Below, in pieces: positions 7,550-16,410 of a stretch of DNA of 35,163 nt. A program made the position numbers and the translations under genes. This DNA is from an uncultured Lachnospiraceae bacterium (GTDB taxonomy: Bacteria; Bacillota; Clostridia; Lachnospirales; Lachnospiraceae). How positions within the stretch are numbered: position 1 is the first letter of the stretch; each line of letters opens with the position of its first letter. The notes under the pieces were generated by a model, which saw nothing but the letters and a program-made list of their open reading frames with translations, ran no database searches and was not told the origin of the DNA. The stretch covers positions 1-35,163 of the forward strand of contig CAJTOR010000039.1 in NCBI GenBank assembly GCA_910577675.1, read 5' to 3'.

Positions 7550-9427
7550 TTAAACCTCGCGGTAATCCCCGTCCACTACATCGTCAGCCGGTCCTGCACC
7601 CTGCGCGCCATTAAATCCTGCTCCGCCCATATCAGGTCCCGCACCCTGTGCACCCGCTGCGCCCTGGGTCTGCTCATACATCTTCTGGAACAGCGCCTGT
7701 GCGGAGGTCATCAGCTTCTCTTTCGCTGCCCTGATATCCTCGACTTCACCCTCGGACATAACCTCTGGATTTGTCTTTTCAATCAGTTCCTTCAGATGTG
7801 TCAGGTTTGCCTGAACTTCCGACTTATCAGAATCGGAAAGTTTGTCGCCAACCTCAGAGAGTGCTTTTTCTGTCTGGAATACCATGGAATCAGCATCATT
7901 GCGCACTTCAACAGCTTCCTTGCGCTTCTTATCCTGCGCCTCATACTCTGCCGCTTCCTTCACTGCCTTATCAATATCCGCATCCGAGAGATTCGAGCCT
8001 GCCGTAATCGTGATATGCTGCTCCCTGCCGGTGCCAAGATCCTTAGCGGATACATTGACAATACCGTTCGCATCAATATCAAATGTAACCTCAATCTGCG
8101 GAACACCTCTTCTTGCCGGCGGAATCCCATCCAGACGGAATTGTCCAAGGCTCTTATTATCCTTTGCAAACTGGCGCTCACCCTGCACGACATTGATATC
8201 CACCGCTTCCTGATTATCCGTAGCGGTCGAAAATACCTGGCTCTTCCTAGTCGGTATTGTGGTATTGCGCTCAATTAAGCGGGTCGCAACACCTCCCATC
8301 GTTTCGATGGAGAGGGAAAGAGGAGTAACGTCAAGCAACAGGATATCGCCCGCACCCGCATCACCTGCAAGCTTACCACCCTGGATGGAGGCACCGATCG
8401 CCACACACTCATCCGGATTTAAGGTCTTTGACGGCTCATGCCCGGTAAGCTGTTTTACCTTATCCTGTACTGCCGGGATTCTGGTAGAACCACCGACCAA
8501 AAGTACTTTGCCAAGCTCCGAAGCGGAAAGTCCCGCATCACGCAGCGCGTTCTGTACCGGACCCGCCGTGCGTTCAACAAGCTCATGGGTAAGTTCGTCA
8601 AATTTTGCCCTGGTTAAATTCATATCAAAATGCTTCGGTCCCTCGGATGTAGCTGTGATAAACGGAAGATTTATATTTGTGGTGGTTGCGGAGGAAAGCT
8701 CTTTCTTTGCCTTCTCTGCTGCCTCCTTCAATCTCTGGAGCGCCATCTTGTCAGTCGAGAGATCAACACCCTCCGCCTTCCTGAACTCCTCGATAAAGTA
8801 TCTGGTAAGCTTATCGTCAAAGTCATCACCGCCAAGCCTGTTATCACCCGCGGTTGCCAGAACCTCGATCACACCGTCACCAATCTCGATAATGGATACA
8901 TCAAACGTGCCGCCGCCAAGGTCATATACCATGATTTTCTGCTCGCGCTCATTGTCAAGCCCATATGCAAGCGCTGCCGCCGTAGGCTCATTGATAATAC
9001 GCTTCACATCAAGCCCTGCAATCTTGCCCGCGTCCTTGGTCGCCTGCCTCTGCGCGTCATTAAAATATGCCGGTACTGTGATAACCGCTTCCGTTACCTT
9101 CTCGCCGAGATAGCCTTCCGCATCCGCTTTTAACTTCTGTAAAATCATCGCGGATATCTCCTGAGGGGAGAATTTCTTCTCATCAATCGCAACGCGGAAA
9201 TCCGTACCCATATGCCTTTTAATAGAAGAAATTGTCTTATCAGAGTTTGTTACAGCCTGACGCTTTGCAGAATCGCCGACAATCCTCTCGCCCGTCTTTG
9301 TAAAAGCCACAACGGACGGCGTTGTCCTAGAACCTTCCGTGTTCGCAATTACAACCGGCTTGCCACCTTCCATAACTGCCACACAGGAATTCGTAGTACC
9401 TAAGTCAATACCAATAATCTTACCCAT
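7550..9427 (-). CDS. dnaK: Chaperone protein DnaK (Hsp70)
   Basis: DnaK is the ATP-driven Hsp70 chaperone. The 625-aa protein begins MGKIIGIDLGTTNSCVAVMEGG (phosphate loop 1), and has VYDLGGGTFDVSIIE (phosphate loop 2) and LLVGGSTRIPAVQ (adenosine site). The substrate domain begins near LLLDVTPLSLSIETMGG, and the helical lid ends in a Gly/Ala/Gln-rich tail before DDVVDGDYREV. The length is normal for Gram-positive DnaK, which lacks a segment found in proteobacteria. AGGAGGAATGAATT precedes the ATG. It is the third gene of the CIRCE-controlled operon; the 134-base gap from grpE contains AT-rich DNA that may hold an extra promoter. Confidence 0.99.
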   Translation of the reverse strand: MGKIIGIDLGTTNSCVAVMEGGKPVVIANTEGSRTTPSVVAFTKTGERIVGDSAKRQAVTNSDKTISSIKRHMGTDFRVAIDEKKFSPQEISAMILQKLKADAEGYLGEKVTEAVITVPAYFNDAQRQATKDAGKIAGLDVKRIINEPTAAALAYGLDNEREQKIMVYDLGGGTFDVSIIEIGDGVIEVLATAGDNRLGGDDFDDKLTRYFIEEFRKAEGVDLSTDKMALQRLKEAAEKAKKELSSATTTNINLPFITATSEGPKHFDMNLTRAKFDELTHELVERTAGPVQNALRDAGLSASELGKVLLVGGSTRIPAVQDKVKQLTGHEPSKTLNPDECVAIGASIQGGKLAGDAGAGDILLLDVTPLSLSIETMGGVATRLIERNTTIPTRKSQVFSTATDNQEAVDINVVQGERQFAKDNKSLGQFRLDGIPPARRGVPQIEVTFDIDANGIVNVSAKDLGTGREQHITITAGSNLSDADIDKAVKEAAEYEAQDKKRKEAVEVRNDADSMVFQTEKALSEVGDKLSDSDKSEVQANLTHLKELIEKTNPEVMSEGEVEDIRAAKEKLMTSAQALFQKMYEQTQGAAGAQGAGPDMGGAGFNGAQGAGPADDVVDGDYREV

Positions 9428-9561
9428 AATTCATTCCTCCTGATATATAATGTTTGCGCTGTTAATGCTTCTTTAACGCAGTGTTTGCTTTTTCCGGATA
9501 TCACATATCTTAATATCCCACAAAAATCAATATCATATTTATATAACCAATATACAATTTT
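9428..9561 (-). promoter_or_regulatory. grpE-dnaK leader with hairpins and a possible weak promoter
   Basis: On the minus strand TTGTAT is followed after 17 bases by GATATT, a weak promoter-like pair. Downstream, GGATAT and ATATCC pair across 11 bases, and TTAA pairs with TTAA inside GCGTTAAAGAAGCATTAACAGCGC to give another small hairpin. The region is AT-rich and has no gene. Confidence 0.25.
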
Positions 9562-10248
9562 TTAATTTGCAACTTTTACCATGCTGTGCCTTACCACAGA
9601 ATCCCGGTACATATAACCTTTCTGGAATTCTTCCGCTACAATGTTCTCGCCGAAATTCTCGTCCTCCGCATGCATTACCGCATTGTGGAAATTTGGGTCA
9701 AATTCCTTTCCGACCGCCTCAATCGGTTTTACTCCCGCATCTTCGAGTGCTTTCATTAGCTGCTTGTAAACTAATTCAATTCCCTGTACAAATGCACTTT
9801 CTTTTTCCGCCTCCGGCACGGTGGCAAGCCCGCGCTCAAAATTGTCAACGACCGGAAGGATTTTCTCGACAATATCTTTCGCGCCGATCTCAAACATCTG
9901 GGCTTTCTCCTTCTCGGTGCGCTTGCGGAAGTTGTCGAATTCTGCCATCTGACGGATTAAACGATCGTTTAATTCCTCTATTTTCTCATCCTTCTTATCT
10001 TTCTTTTCTTTTTTCTTGAAGAAGGATTTCCGCTCTTTTGGCACGTTGCCATCCTCCCCCGTGTCTTCCCCGACCGTATCTTCCTCAGAAAGTACCTGCT
10101 CATCGCTTTCCTTTACATCCTGTTCCGCCGCACTTTCCTGCGCAGTTTTTCCCTCAACTTCTTCCTGCGTTTTCGCGCTTTCCCCTTCCATGTCACCATC
10201 CGTTGGTGCACCCTTTAAAGGCTCCTTTTCCTCTATATTATCCGCCAC
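9562..10248 (-). CDS. grpE: Nucleotide exchange factor GrpE
   Basis: GrpE releases ADP from DnaK. The 228-aa protein has a long, very acidic N-terminal stretch (1 to about 75, many E and D), a basic patch ERKSFFKKKEKKDKKDEK, a long dimerising helix containing RQMAEFDNFRKRTEKEK, and the C-terminal beta domain with VGKEFDPNFHNAVMH and GYMYRDSVVRHSMVKV, the family signature. The start is GTG with AAGGTG about nine bases upstream. The gap to hrcA upstream is 222 bases and holds repeat units R3a to R3c. The extended acidic N-terminus is longer than in Bacillus. Confidence 0.97.
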   Translation of the reverse strand: MADNIEEKEPLKGAPTDGDMEGESAKTQEEVEGKTAQESAAEQDVKESDEQVLSEEDTVGEDTGEDGNVPKERKSFFKKKEKKDKKDEKIEELNDRLIRQMAEFDNFRKRTEKEKAQMFEIGAKDIVEKILPVVDNFERGLATVPEAEKESAFVQGIELVYKQLMKALEDAGVKPIEAVGKEFDPNFHNAVMHAEDENFGENIVAEEFQKGYMYRDSVVRHSMVKVAN

Positions 10249-10268
10249 GTCATCATCACCTTTCTATT

Positions 10269-10372
10269 ATAAGTTCCGCATCCACCCTTCCAGTACCCTT
10301 TCCCCCGAAGGAATTTCTCTCCGCTTCGCTCCTATAAATTCCTTCTGGCACTGTCCGGGTGGATGCTGTTCT
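10269..10372 (-). repeat. Palindromic repeat unit R3a (hrcA-grpE gap)
   Basis: The outer arm GCATCCACCC pairs perfectly with GGGTGGATGC, CAGT pairs with ACTG in the middle, and the inner GAAGGAATTT pairs perfectly with AAATTCCTTC. The loop region is CTCTCCGCTTCGCTCCTAT. The left end is ATAAGTTCCGCA and the right end TGCTGTTC. It lies in the grpE leader of the heat-shock mRNA. Confidence 0.86.
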
Positions 10373-10380
10373 TTGTCTTT

Positions 10381-10470
10381 CTAAGTTCCGCATCCACCCT
10401 TCCAGTACTCCTCTCTGCACTGTCTGGGCAGTTACTGTCCTGTTTCTGCTCTAAGTCCTAATCCACCCTC
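10381..10470 (-). repeat. Eroded tandem units R3b and R3c next to the hrcA stop
   Basis: R3b (10381-10449) begins CTAAGTTCCGCATCCACCC like R3a, but its centre is replaced by sequence that keeps CTGGGCAG and ends TTTCTGCT. R3c (10451-10470) is only the left end, CTAAGTCCTAATCCACCCTC, and stops at the base before the hrcA stop codon. Confidence 0.65.
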
Positions 10471-11499
10471 CTACTTCTTAAATATCCCGTCAAGCTGGTT
10501 CATAAGGCTCTGTAGGGAAGCCACCACTTTTTCGTAGTCCATGCGCTTAGGACCGATAATACCGACTTTTCCGTAAACTCCCTCCTCAATGCGGTATGTT
10601 GCTGTTACCACGGCACAGTCCTTCATGGATTCCAGCGATGTTTCCTCTCCGATATAAACCTGTATTCCGTGCTGTTCTCCCGTTTCTGCCGGAAGCCCTG
10701 CAATCAGTTCACCAAGCTGCTGCTTCTCTTCGAGCGCGGACAAAAGGTTGGTTGCCTTCTGCGTATCGTTAAGCTCCGGATATTTCAAAATATTCGTCGC
10801 ACCGCTCGTGAAAATCTCAACATCGTCCTCCTCGCCGACCGCCTGTGAAATCGCATCCAGGATATCGCTGACAACCATACTGTACTCCTCAGCCTGCTCC
10901 TTCATCTTTATAATCAGCGGCAGGTTGATTTCCATAAGGTTTAGCCCTTGCAGGCAGGTATTAAGCAGGATATTCAGCTTTAGCACTACCTCCTTGCCCA
11001 AAGGCTCCCGCAGGGGGATAATCCTGTTCTTGATAATATTGCCCTCAAGGACAATCACGGCGAGAAGCTGTGCTTCATCCACCTCGGAAAGCTGTATAAG
11101 TTTCACTTTCTTGCTGCGGTACTGCGGTCCGGTAATCATCGTCGTATAATTTGTATTTGCCGCCAGGACTTTAGCCGCCTGCTTTAACAGCGTTTCCAGC
11201 TTATCCGCCTTCTCAAGCAGCATCTCCTTCATACTCTCGACTTCCTTCTCCTTCTCGCACAGCATCGCGTCCACATAGAGTCTGTAACCCTTATCCGACG
11301 GAATCCGCCCCGCCGAGGTATGCGGCTGTACAATGTAGCCCATCTCCTCCAAATCCGCCATCTCGTTGCGGATGGTAGCGGAGCTTAAATTCAAGTCCGT
11401 GTACCTGGAAATGGTTCTTGAACCAACCGGCTCGCCGGTTTCAAGATAATTAGAGATAATTGCTTTTAGTATTTTCAATTTTCTTTCATCTAATTCCAT
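10471..11499 (-). CDS. hrcA: Heat-inducible transcription repressor HrcA
   Basis: HrcA binds CIRCE operators and represses the dnaK (and usually groE) operon, with GroEL as cofactor. From the chosen ATG the protein has 342 aa, the normal length. It begins MELDERKLKILKAIISNYLETGEPVGSRTIS, the winged-helix DNA-binding domain, followed by LSSATIRNEMADLEEMGYIVQPHTSAGRIPSDKGYR, the family signature. The open frame extends to 11610, but that extension lies across the operon promoter and the CIRCE operator, so it cannot be translated from this transcript. An ATG at 11523 is the other candidate. It is the first gene of the operon and therefore autoregulated. Confidence 0.95.
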   Translation of the reverse strand: MELDERKLKILKAIISNYLETGEPVGSRTISRYTDLNLSSATIRNEMADLEEMGYIVQPHTSAGRIPSDKGYRLYVDAMLCEKEKEVESMKEMLLEKADKLETLLKQAAKVLAANTNYTTMITGPQYRSKKVKLIQLSEVDEAQLLAVIVLEGNIIKNRIIPLREPLGKEVVLKLNILLNTCLQGLNLMEINLPLIIKMKEQAEEYSMVVSDILDAISQAVGEEDDVEIFTSGATNILKYPELNDTQKATNLLSALEEKQQLGELIAGLPAETGEQHGIQVYIGEETSLESMKDCAVVTATYRIEEGVYGKVGIIGPKRMDYEKVVASLQSLMNQLDGIFKK

Positions 11500-11540
11500 C
11501 CAAACACCAGCCTTTTTGGTCATCTGCTCTTTCTGGATTG

Positions 11541-11567
11541 TTAGCACTCGTTTCGTTGGAGTGCTAA
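11541..11567. promoter_or_regulatory. CIRCE operator, perfect match
   Basis: TTAGCACTC at 11541-11549 and GAGTGCTAA at 11559-11567 are separated by nine bases, which is the exact consensus TTAGCACTC-N9-GAGTGCTAA bound by HrcA. It begins a few bases after the predicted transcription start and lies in the 5' untranslated leader of hrcA. Confidence 0.97.
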
Positions 11568-11578
11568 CATCTATACAT

Positions 11579-11607
11579 AAAATATCACTTACTCCCGCGT
11601 TTGTCAA
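11579..11607 (-). promoter_or_regulatory. Sigma-A promoter of the hrcA-grpE-dnaK-dnaJ-prmA operon
   Basis: On the minus strand TTGACA (11607-11602) is followed after exactly 17 bases by TATTTT (11584-11579). The CIRCE operator starts 11 bases further on. The near-perfect -35 box and spacing suggest a strong promoter held down by HrcA. Confidence 0.9.
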
Positions 11608-11630
11608 CACTTATTTCTAAATTTTTCATA

Positions 11631-11673
11631 AAATCTGGCGGCTGCCCACTGAATGGACAGCCGCCAGATTTTT
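11631..11673 (-). terminator. Terminator between the transglutaminase gene and hrcA
   Basis: AAATCTGGCGGCTG (11631-11644) pairs with CAGCCGCCAGATTT (11658-11671) around a 13-base loop, a 14-bp perfect stem. On the minus strand the stem ends in GATTT followed by an AT-rich stretch. The stop codon of the transglutaminase gene lies in the upstream arm. It separates the hemW transcript from the heat-shock promoter. Confidence 0.8.
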
Positions 11674-13219
11674 ACAAAAGTTCAACTTGCAACATAAACT
11701 GCATATACTCCCCAACCGGAGCCATACTGTAGGAGATGGTGGTTTTTTTACCTGGGTTGGCCTTTGCCAGCGCATTTACAATGCGCTGAAGCATGGAATT
11801 AAAATCGGCAGTATCCCCAGTATAAAGGACTGTGAGTTCCGACCTTCCGGGCTCTGCCCTCTCAACAACAAGATCAATCAGTTCTTCCTCCGTCCGCGCA
11901 AAAAGCCCCTCCTTTTTAGCGTCCTCCTCAAGCTTATCCTTTATAAAATCCCCATATTTGCCACCGAGAGCCGCAGGATAATCTGACCGCTTCCAGGTAT
12001 GTTCTTTTGCCATCACATCATCCGTCACCATAAAATATTCATAGTGCACCTTCCCCGGCATATCCTTCCCGTCCAAAAGCGGGTCGTCCCAGGTCACATC
12101 CATATGGTACCAGTCCCCGTCAAGACAAAGCAAATTCCAAACATGGGAAATTCCACCGCCCGTCCCGTAAACAAGCTTGTTTTCTATACCCAGCGCATCG
12201 AGGAAAAGGTTCATGGTTTCCGCATAGCCCTGGCAGACCGCCATGCCGTCAAACAGGGTATCCTCGATGGAATACCTGGTATAAGTCGTATCGTAGGCAG
12301 TGTTTAACACAATATAATCATGCAGTGCCGCAATCATTTCCATATCCGTCATCCCGTCTGATGTAACTGTGGCAAATATCGAATGTGCTTTTCTTGCGAG
12401 CTTTTCCTCCTGCTTGTCAAGCCCTTCATAAGTGCCATACCTGACCGCAGCCGGGAGCGAATTGACCACTTTTACTTTCTGCTCCCATATATAATCTGCA
12501 ATCTTTACAGTAATCTGTGCCGTTCCCGGCTTCCTCGCAGTAAGCTTTCCCTTACCATCCACAGAAAGCACCTCGGGCGCACTGCTTTTGAAGGAAATAT
12601 TTTTATAAGTCTTCCCATTTAAGTCAACAGCACCCTCCTGGCCGGGCACAAGGTCGGGAATTGAAATAGACGGGCGGGACACCGTAACCTTGCAGGAAAG
12701 ACGCATCCCGCCGACCGTTGCCGTAACGGTTGCATTCCCCGGTTTTAAAAACATCATTTTCCCCTTAGAAGAAACCTTTACGGTACCCGCATCCGAACTG
12801 CGGTAGGAAACTTTCCGCCCGGTTCCCGAAACCGAAAGCTGGTATGTATTCCCAACTCTTGCCGTCAGCTTTGTTTTATTTAGTTCTGGTGCCTCCACGG
12901 TCACCGCACACTGAAATTTCGTCCCGTCAACCGTGGCATAAACCATGGTTTCCCCCGCCGAAACCCCTGTGACCATGCCATCATCCGATACTGTCGCAAT
13001 TTTTTTATTCTCCGCTTCCCATACCACGGACTTATATTCCCCGCGCACCTGCAAGGAAAAAGTTTCCCCTTTGCTGATCGTAATTTTCGTTTTATTCAAC
13101 GAATTCGAAGCCGCACATACCGATACTGCATCCTGCGGGACAAACAAAAATCCGGACACCGTCCCAAGCGAAAGCAATCCCGCAAGCGCAACCACCATAA
13201 TCCCTTTTATCCTTATCAT
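11672..13219 (-). CDS. Secreted Ig-like and transglutaminase-domain protein
   Basis: From the ATG at 13219 the protein has 515 aa. It begins with a signal peptide (IRIKGIMVVALAGLLSLGTV, cleavage probably near VCAAS). Three repeats of bacterial Ig-like type follow (about 40-110, 112-185, 188-255), with motifs such as IATVSDDGMVTGVSAG and GKLTARKPGTAQITV. A transglutaminase-like core (about 290-390) has the complete triad: Cys in GMAVCQGYAE (about 329), His in GISHVWN (about 359) and Asp in HMDVTWDDP (about 374). Such surface proteins may act as peptidases, cross-linkers or binding proteins. A GTG at 13231 overlaps the hemW stop, but GAGG lies six bases before the ATG at 13219. Either way translation is coupled to hemW. 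Confidence 0.88.
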   Translation of the reverse strand: MIRIKGIMVVALAGLLSLGTVSGFLFVPQDAVSVCAASNSLNKTKITISKGETFSLQVRGEYKSVVWEAENKKIATVSDDGMVTGVSAGETMVYATVDGTKFQCAVTVEAPELNKTKLTARVGNTYQLSVSGTGRKVSYRSSDAGTVKVSSKGKMMFLKPGNATVTATVGGMRLSCKVTVSRPSISIPDLVPGQEGAVDLNGKTYKNISFKSSAPEVLSVDGKGKLTARKPGTAQITVKIADYIWEQKVKVVNSLPAAVRYGTYEGLDKQEEKLARKAHSIFATVTSDGMTDMEMIAALHDYIVLNTAYDTTYTRYSIEDTLFDGMAVCQGYAETMNLFLDALGIENKLVYGTGGGISHVWNLLCLDGDWYHMDVTWDDPLLDGKDMPGKVHYEYFMVTDDVMAKEHTWKRSDYPAALGGKYGDFIKDKLEEDAKKEGLFARTEEELIDLVVERAEPGRSELTVLYTGDTADFNSMLQRIVNALAKANPGKKTTISYSMAPVGEYMQFMLQVELL

Positions 13220-13227
13220 CCCATGCC

Positions 13228-14421
13228 TCACTCATCCAGCAAAAAATCGCAAAAAACAGAGTTGCTCACATCAATCCCCCGGTCGGTCAAAGATACCCTG
13301 CCCCCCTCCACTTTAAGCAGCCCCAGGGAAACATGCTTTTTTATCACTTCCCCGTACACATCAAAAAGTCCCACACCGAACTGGCGCAAAAACTCATCCT
13401 CCGACACGCCGCACGTCATGCGCAGACCAAGAAACATAAACTCTTCCATTCCATCCTTTATGGAAAGGCGGGTACATTCCCCAAAGACCTGCTCCCCCCG
13501 CTCTGTCAGGTGCAGATAACGCGAAAGGTTCCTCTCGTTGCAATAGCGGCAGCCATCAAAAAAAGATGCCGCGCCAAGCCCGAATCCAAGATAACTTGTC
13601 CTGTCCCAGTAGCAGATATTATGCCTGCATTCCATACCTTCCTTTGCATAGTTTGAAATCTCATAGCGGTGATAACCCGCTGCCAAAAGAATTTCCTTTG
13701 TGCACGCGTACATCTCCCGCTCATCTTCCTCATCCGGAAGGCATTTTTCGCACTCTCCCTTATGTTTTTCCCCCGCCTTTCTGCCATAGCACTCATAAAA
13801 CGGGGTTCCCTCCTCAAGAATCAGGCTGTATGCCGAGATATGCTCCGGCTTAACCCCCACCACCGCCTTCAATGTCTTCTTATAAGTAGACACTGTCTGC
13901 CCCGGAAGCGCCGCCATAATATCGACATTAATATTGGAAAAACCCTCTTCCCTTGCCATCCTGTAACTAAGCAGGAAATCCTCAAAAGTATGAATCCTGC
14001 CCAAAGTAGCAAGCTCAAGATTATCCGCCGATTGCAAACCGATGCTAAGGCGGTTGATTAGGGCTTTCCGGTATCCGGAAAGCTTTTCCCTGGTTAAAGT
14101 TCCCGGATTGCATTCCACTGTAATCTCCGCATCCGCAGAAAAAACCAGCTTTTCGCGCAGTACTTTGAGAATCCCCGAAAGTTCCCCCGCCGAAAGAAGC
14201 GACGGTGTACCGCCCCCAAAAAAGACCGAGCAGACATTATATCCGGACAATACCTCTTCATTTCTTTTTACAAACCCGGAAATCTCCTGTTTCAATGCCC
14301 CGACATATGCCTGCCTCACCTGCTCTGATGCGGGCGCTGACAAAAAATCACAATACCCGCATTTCTTAATACAGAAAGGAATATGCACATAGACAGCAAG
14401 CTTCTTTTGCTCTTTTTCCAT
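13228..14421 (-). CDS. hemW: Radical SAM haem chaperone HemW
   Basis: HemW (formerly called an oxygen-independent coproporphyrinogen oxidase) binds haem and a 4Fe-4S cluster and is thought to insert haem into target proteins. From the ATG at 14421 it has 397 aa. It contains the radical SAM motif C-x3-C-x2-C in HIPFCIKKCGYCDF, the SAM-binding VFFGGGTPSLL, and the HemW-specific H-N-x-x-Y-W in CRHNICYWDRTSYLGFG, which true HemN enzymes lack. The frame is open to 14472, overlapping lepA, but GGGGCGGGGGG directly precedes the chosen ATG. It is tightly packed between lepA and the transglutaminase gene. Confidence 0.93.
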   Translation of the reverse strand: MEKEQKKLAVYVHIPFCIKKCGYCDFLSAPASEQVRQAYVGALKQEISGFVKRNEEVLSGYNVCSVFFGGGTPSLLSAGELSGILKVLREKLVFSADAEITVECNPGTLTREKLSGYRKALINRLSIGLQSADNLELATLGRIHTFEDFLLSYRMAREEGFSNINVDIMAALPGQTVSTYKKTLKAVVGVKPEHISAYSLILEEGTPFYECYGRKAGEKHKGECEKCLPDEEDEREMYACTKEILLAAGYHRYEISNYAKEGMECRHNICYWDRTSYLGFGLGAASFFDGCRYCNERNLSRYLHLTERGEQVFGECTRLSIKDGMEEFMFLGLRMTCGVSEDEFLRQFGVGLFDVYGEVIKKHVSLGLLKVEGGRVSLTDRGIDVSNSVFCDFLLDE

Positions 14422-14461
14422 CCCCCCGCCCCTGCTTACAGGCTGTACAAAGCCCATATCA

Positions 14462-16267
14462 TCAATCCTCATCCAGCTTTAAAACGCTCATAAATGCCTT
14501 CTGCGGAATCTCCACATTCCCGACCTGGCGCATACGCTTCTTTCCTTCCTTCTGTTTCTCAAGAAGCTTTTTCTTGCGGGTGATATCGCCGCCGTAACAT
14601 TTTGCAAGCACATCCTTTCGCATGGCTTTTACCGTTTCCCTGGCAATTACCTTGCTTCCGATCGCCGCCTGGATCGGAATCTCAAAGAGCTGGCGCGGGA
14701 TCTCCGCCTTTAATTTCTCACACATCCTGCGCCCGCGCTCATATGCGGTTGCCTCCGGCACAATAAAGGAGAGCGCATCGACCTCTTCCTTATTAATCAG
14801 GATATCAAGCTTTACAAGTTCCGCCCGCTCGTACCCCTTTAGCTCATAATCAAAGGAAGCATATCCTTTTGAGCGCGATTTGAGCGCGTCAAAAAAATCG
14901 TAGATAATCTCATTTAACGGAAGCTCGTACTTTAACAGCGCGCGCGTCGTTTCCATATATTCCATCCCGAGATAATTTCCGCGCCGCTCCTGGCATAGTT
15001 TCATAATCGCCCCGACAAACTCCGTTGTCACCATAATCTCCGCACTGACAATCGGCTCCTCCATATAATCCACTTCCGACGGATCCGGCAGGTTTGACGG
15101 GTTTGTAATATCCACGACCTCCCCGTCCGTCTTATAAACCTTGTAGATTACGCTTGGTGCCGTTGTAACAAGATCAAGATTATATTCCCTCTCGAGGCGC
15201 TCCTGTATTATTTCAAGATGCAAAAGCCCCAAAAAACCACAGCGGAACCCAAAACCTAACGCCACGGAATTCTCCGGCTCAAACCCTAGCGCCGCGTCAT
15301 TTAGCTGGAGTTTTTCCAGGGCATCCCGCAGATCCGGATATTTCGCGCCATCTGCGGGGTACATGCCGCAGTAAACCATGGAATTGACCTTCTTGTATCC
15401 CGGAAGCGGCTCGCTGCAAGGCCTCTGTGCATTTGTGACCGTATCCCCGACACGGGTATCCTTTACATTTTTTAAGCTTGCCGTCAGATAGCCGACCATC
15501 CCCGCCGACAATTTTTCACACGGCAGAAACTGCCCCGGAGAGAAAGTCCCAAGTTCCACAACTTCCGCCGTCGCCCCGGTGGCCATCATCTTGATCGGGG
15601 TTCCCTTTTCCACACTTCCCTCCATAATACGGCAGAATATAATCACACCCTTGTACGGGTCATACACCGAATCAAAGATCAGCGCCTGAAGCGGATTGTC
15701 CGGATTTCCGCCGGGTGATGGGATTTTCTGTACCACGGCTTCGAGCACATCCTCAATATTGAGTCCGGTCTTTGCGGAAATCAGCGGGGCATCCTGCGCC
15801 GGAAGCCCGATCACATCCTCAATTTCAGCTTTCACACGCTCCGGGTCGGCGCTTGGCAGGTCAATCTTATTAATGACCGGGACAATATCAAGATTGTGGT
15901 CAAGTGCCAGGTAGACATTTGCAAGCGTCTGTGCCTCAATGCCCTGCGCCGCATCCACGACAAGCAGCGCACCCTCGCAGGCCGCAAGGGAGCGTGATAC
16001 CTCATAATTAAAATCCACATGCCCCGGCGTATCAATCAGGTTGAAAATATACTCTTCCCCATCCTTCGCCTTATATACCGTGCGCACGGTCTGCGCCTTG
16101 ATTGTGATGCCGCGCTCCCTCTCAAGTTCCATATTGTCAAGCACCTGCGCCTGCATCTCCCTGCTGGTCAAAAGCCCCGTCTTTTCAATAATGCGGTCTG
16201 CCAGCGTTGACTTGCCGTGGTCTATATGTGCGATAATACAAAAATTTCTTATCTTATTCTGATCCAT
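14462..16267 (-). CDS. lepA: Elongation factor 4 (LepA, ribosomal back-translocase)
   Basis: LepA is a translational GTPase that acts on stalled or assembling ribosomes. The 601-aa protein has the G1 motif AHIDHGKSTLADR, G3 DTPGHVDF and G4 NKIDLP. After the EF-G-like domains II, III and V comes the LepA-specific C-terminal domain, with CYGGDITRKKKLLEKQKEGKKRMRQVGNVEIPQ near the end (the signature of the family). The open frame extends 24 codons further, but GGGGAAG lies seven bases before the ATG at 16267 and MDQNKIRNFCIIAHIDHGK is the usual beginning. The hemW frame overlaps its stop. Confidence 0.97.
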   Translation of the reverse strand: MDQNKIRNFCIIAHIDHGKSTLADRIIEKTGLLTSREMQAQVLDNMELERERGITIKAQTVRTVYKAKDGEEYIFNLIDTPGHVDFNYEVSRSLAACEGALLVVDAAQGIEAQTLANVYLALDHNLDIVPVINKIDLPSADPERVKAEIEDVIGLPAQDAPLISAKTGLNIEDVLEAVVQKIPSPGGNPDNPLQALIFDSVYDPYKGVIIFCRIMEGSVEKGTPIKMMATGATAEVVELGTFSPGQFLPCEKLSAGMVGYLTASLKNVKDTRVGDTVTNAQRPCSEPLPGYKKVNSMVYCGMYPADGAKYPDLRDALEKLQLNDAALGFEPENSVALGFGFRCGFLGLLHLEIIQERLEREYNLDLVTTAPSVIYKVYKTDGEVVDITNPSNLPDPSEVDYMEEPIVSAEIMVTTEFVGAIMKLCQERRGNYLGMEYMETTRALLKYELPLNEIIYDFFDALKSRSKGYASFDYELKGYERAELVKLDILINKEEVDALSFIVPEATAYERGRRMCEKLKAEIPRQLFEIPIQAAIGSKVIARETVKAMRKDVLAKCYGGDITRKKKLLEKQKEGKKRMRQVGNVEIPQKAFMSVLKLDED

Positions 16268-16410
16268 CTCGTACTTCCCCATTTCTGCGGATTTATCCCA
16301 ACCAAAACCCGCCTCTTTATTCCCGGAATAAGAAAACATCCACTAATTTCCGGTCACGGTAATTGTAACATAAAATAAGCACTTTGTAAATTTTTTTCTT
16401 CGCGCCTTTT

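Noticed and set aside
8259..9113. A long plus-strand open frame (284 codons) opposite dnaK
   Set aside because: It is the mirror of the strongly conserved dnaK coding sequence, has no ribosome binding site, and is rich in Ser as expected for an antisense frame of a GC-biased gene.
11500..11610. N-terminal extension of HrcA (37 codons)
   Set aside because: It lies across the operon promoter and CIRCE operator, so it is not transcribed from that promoter.
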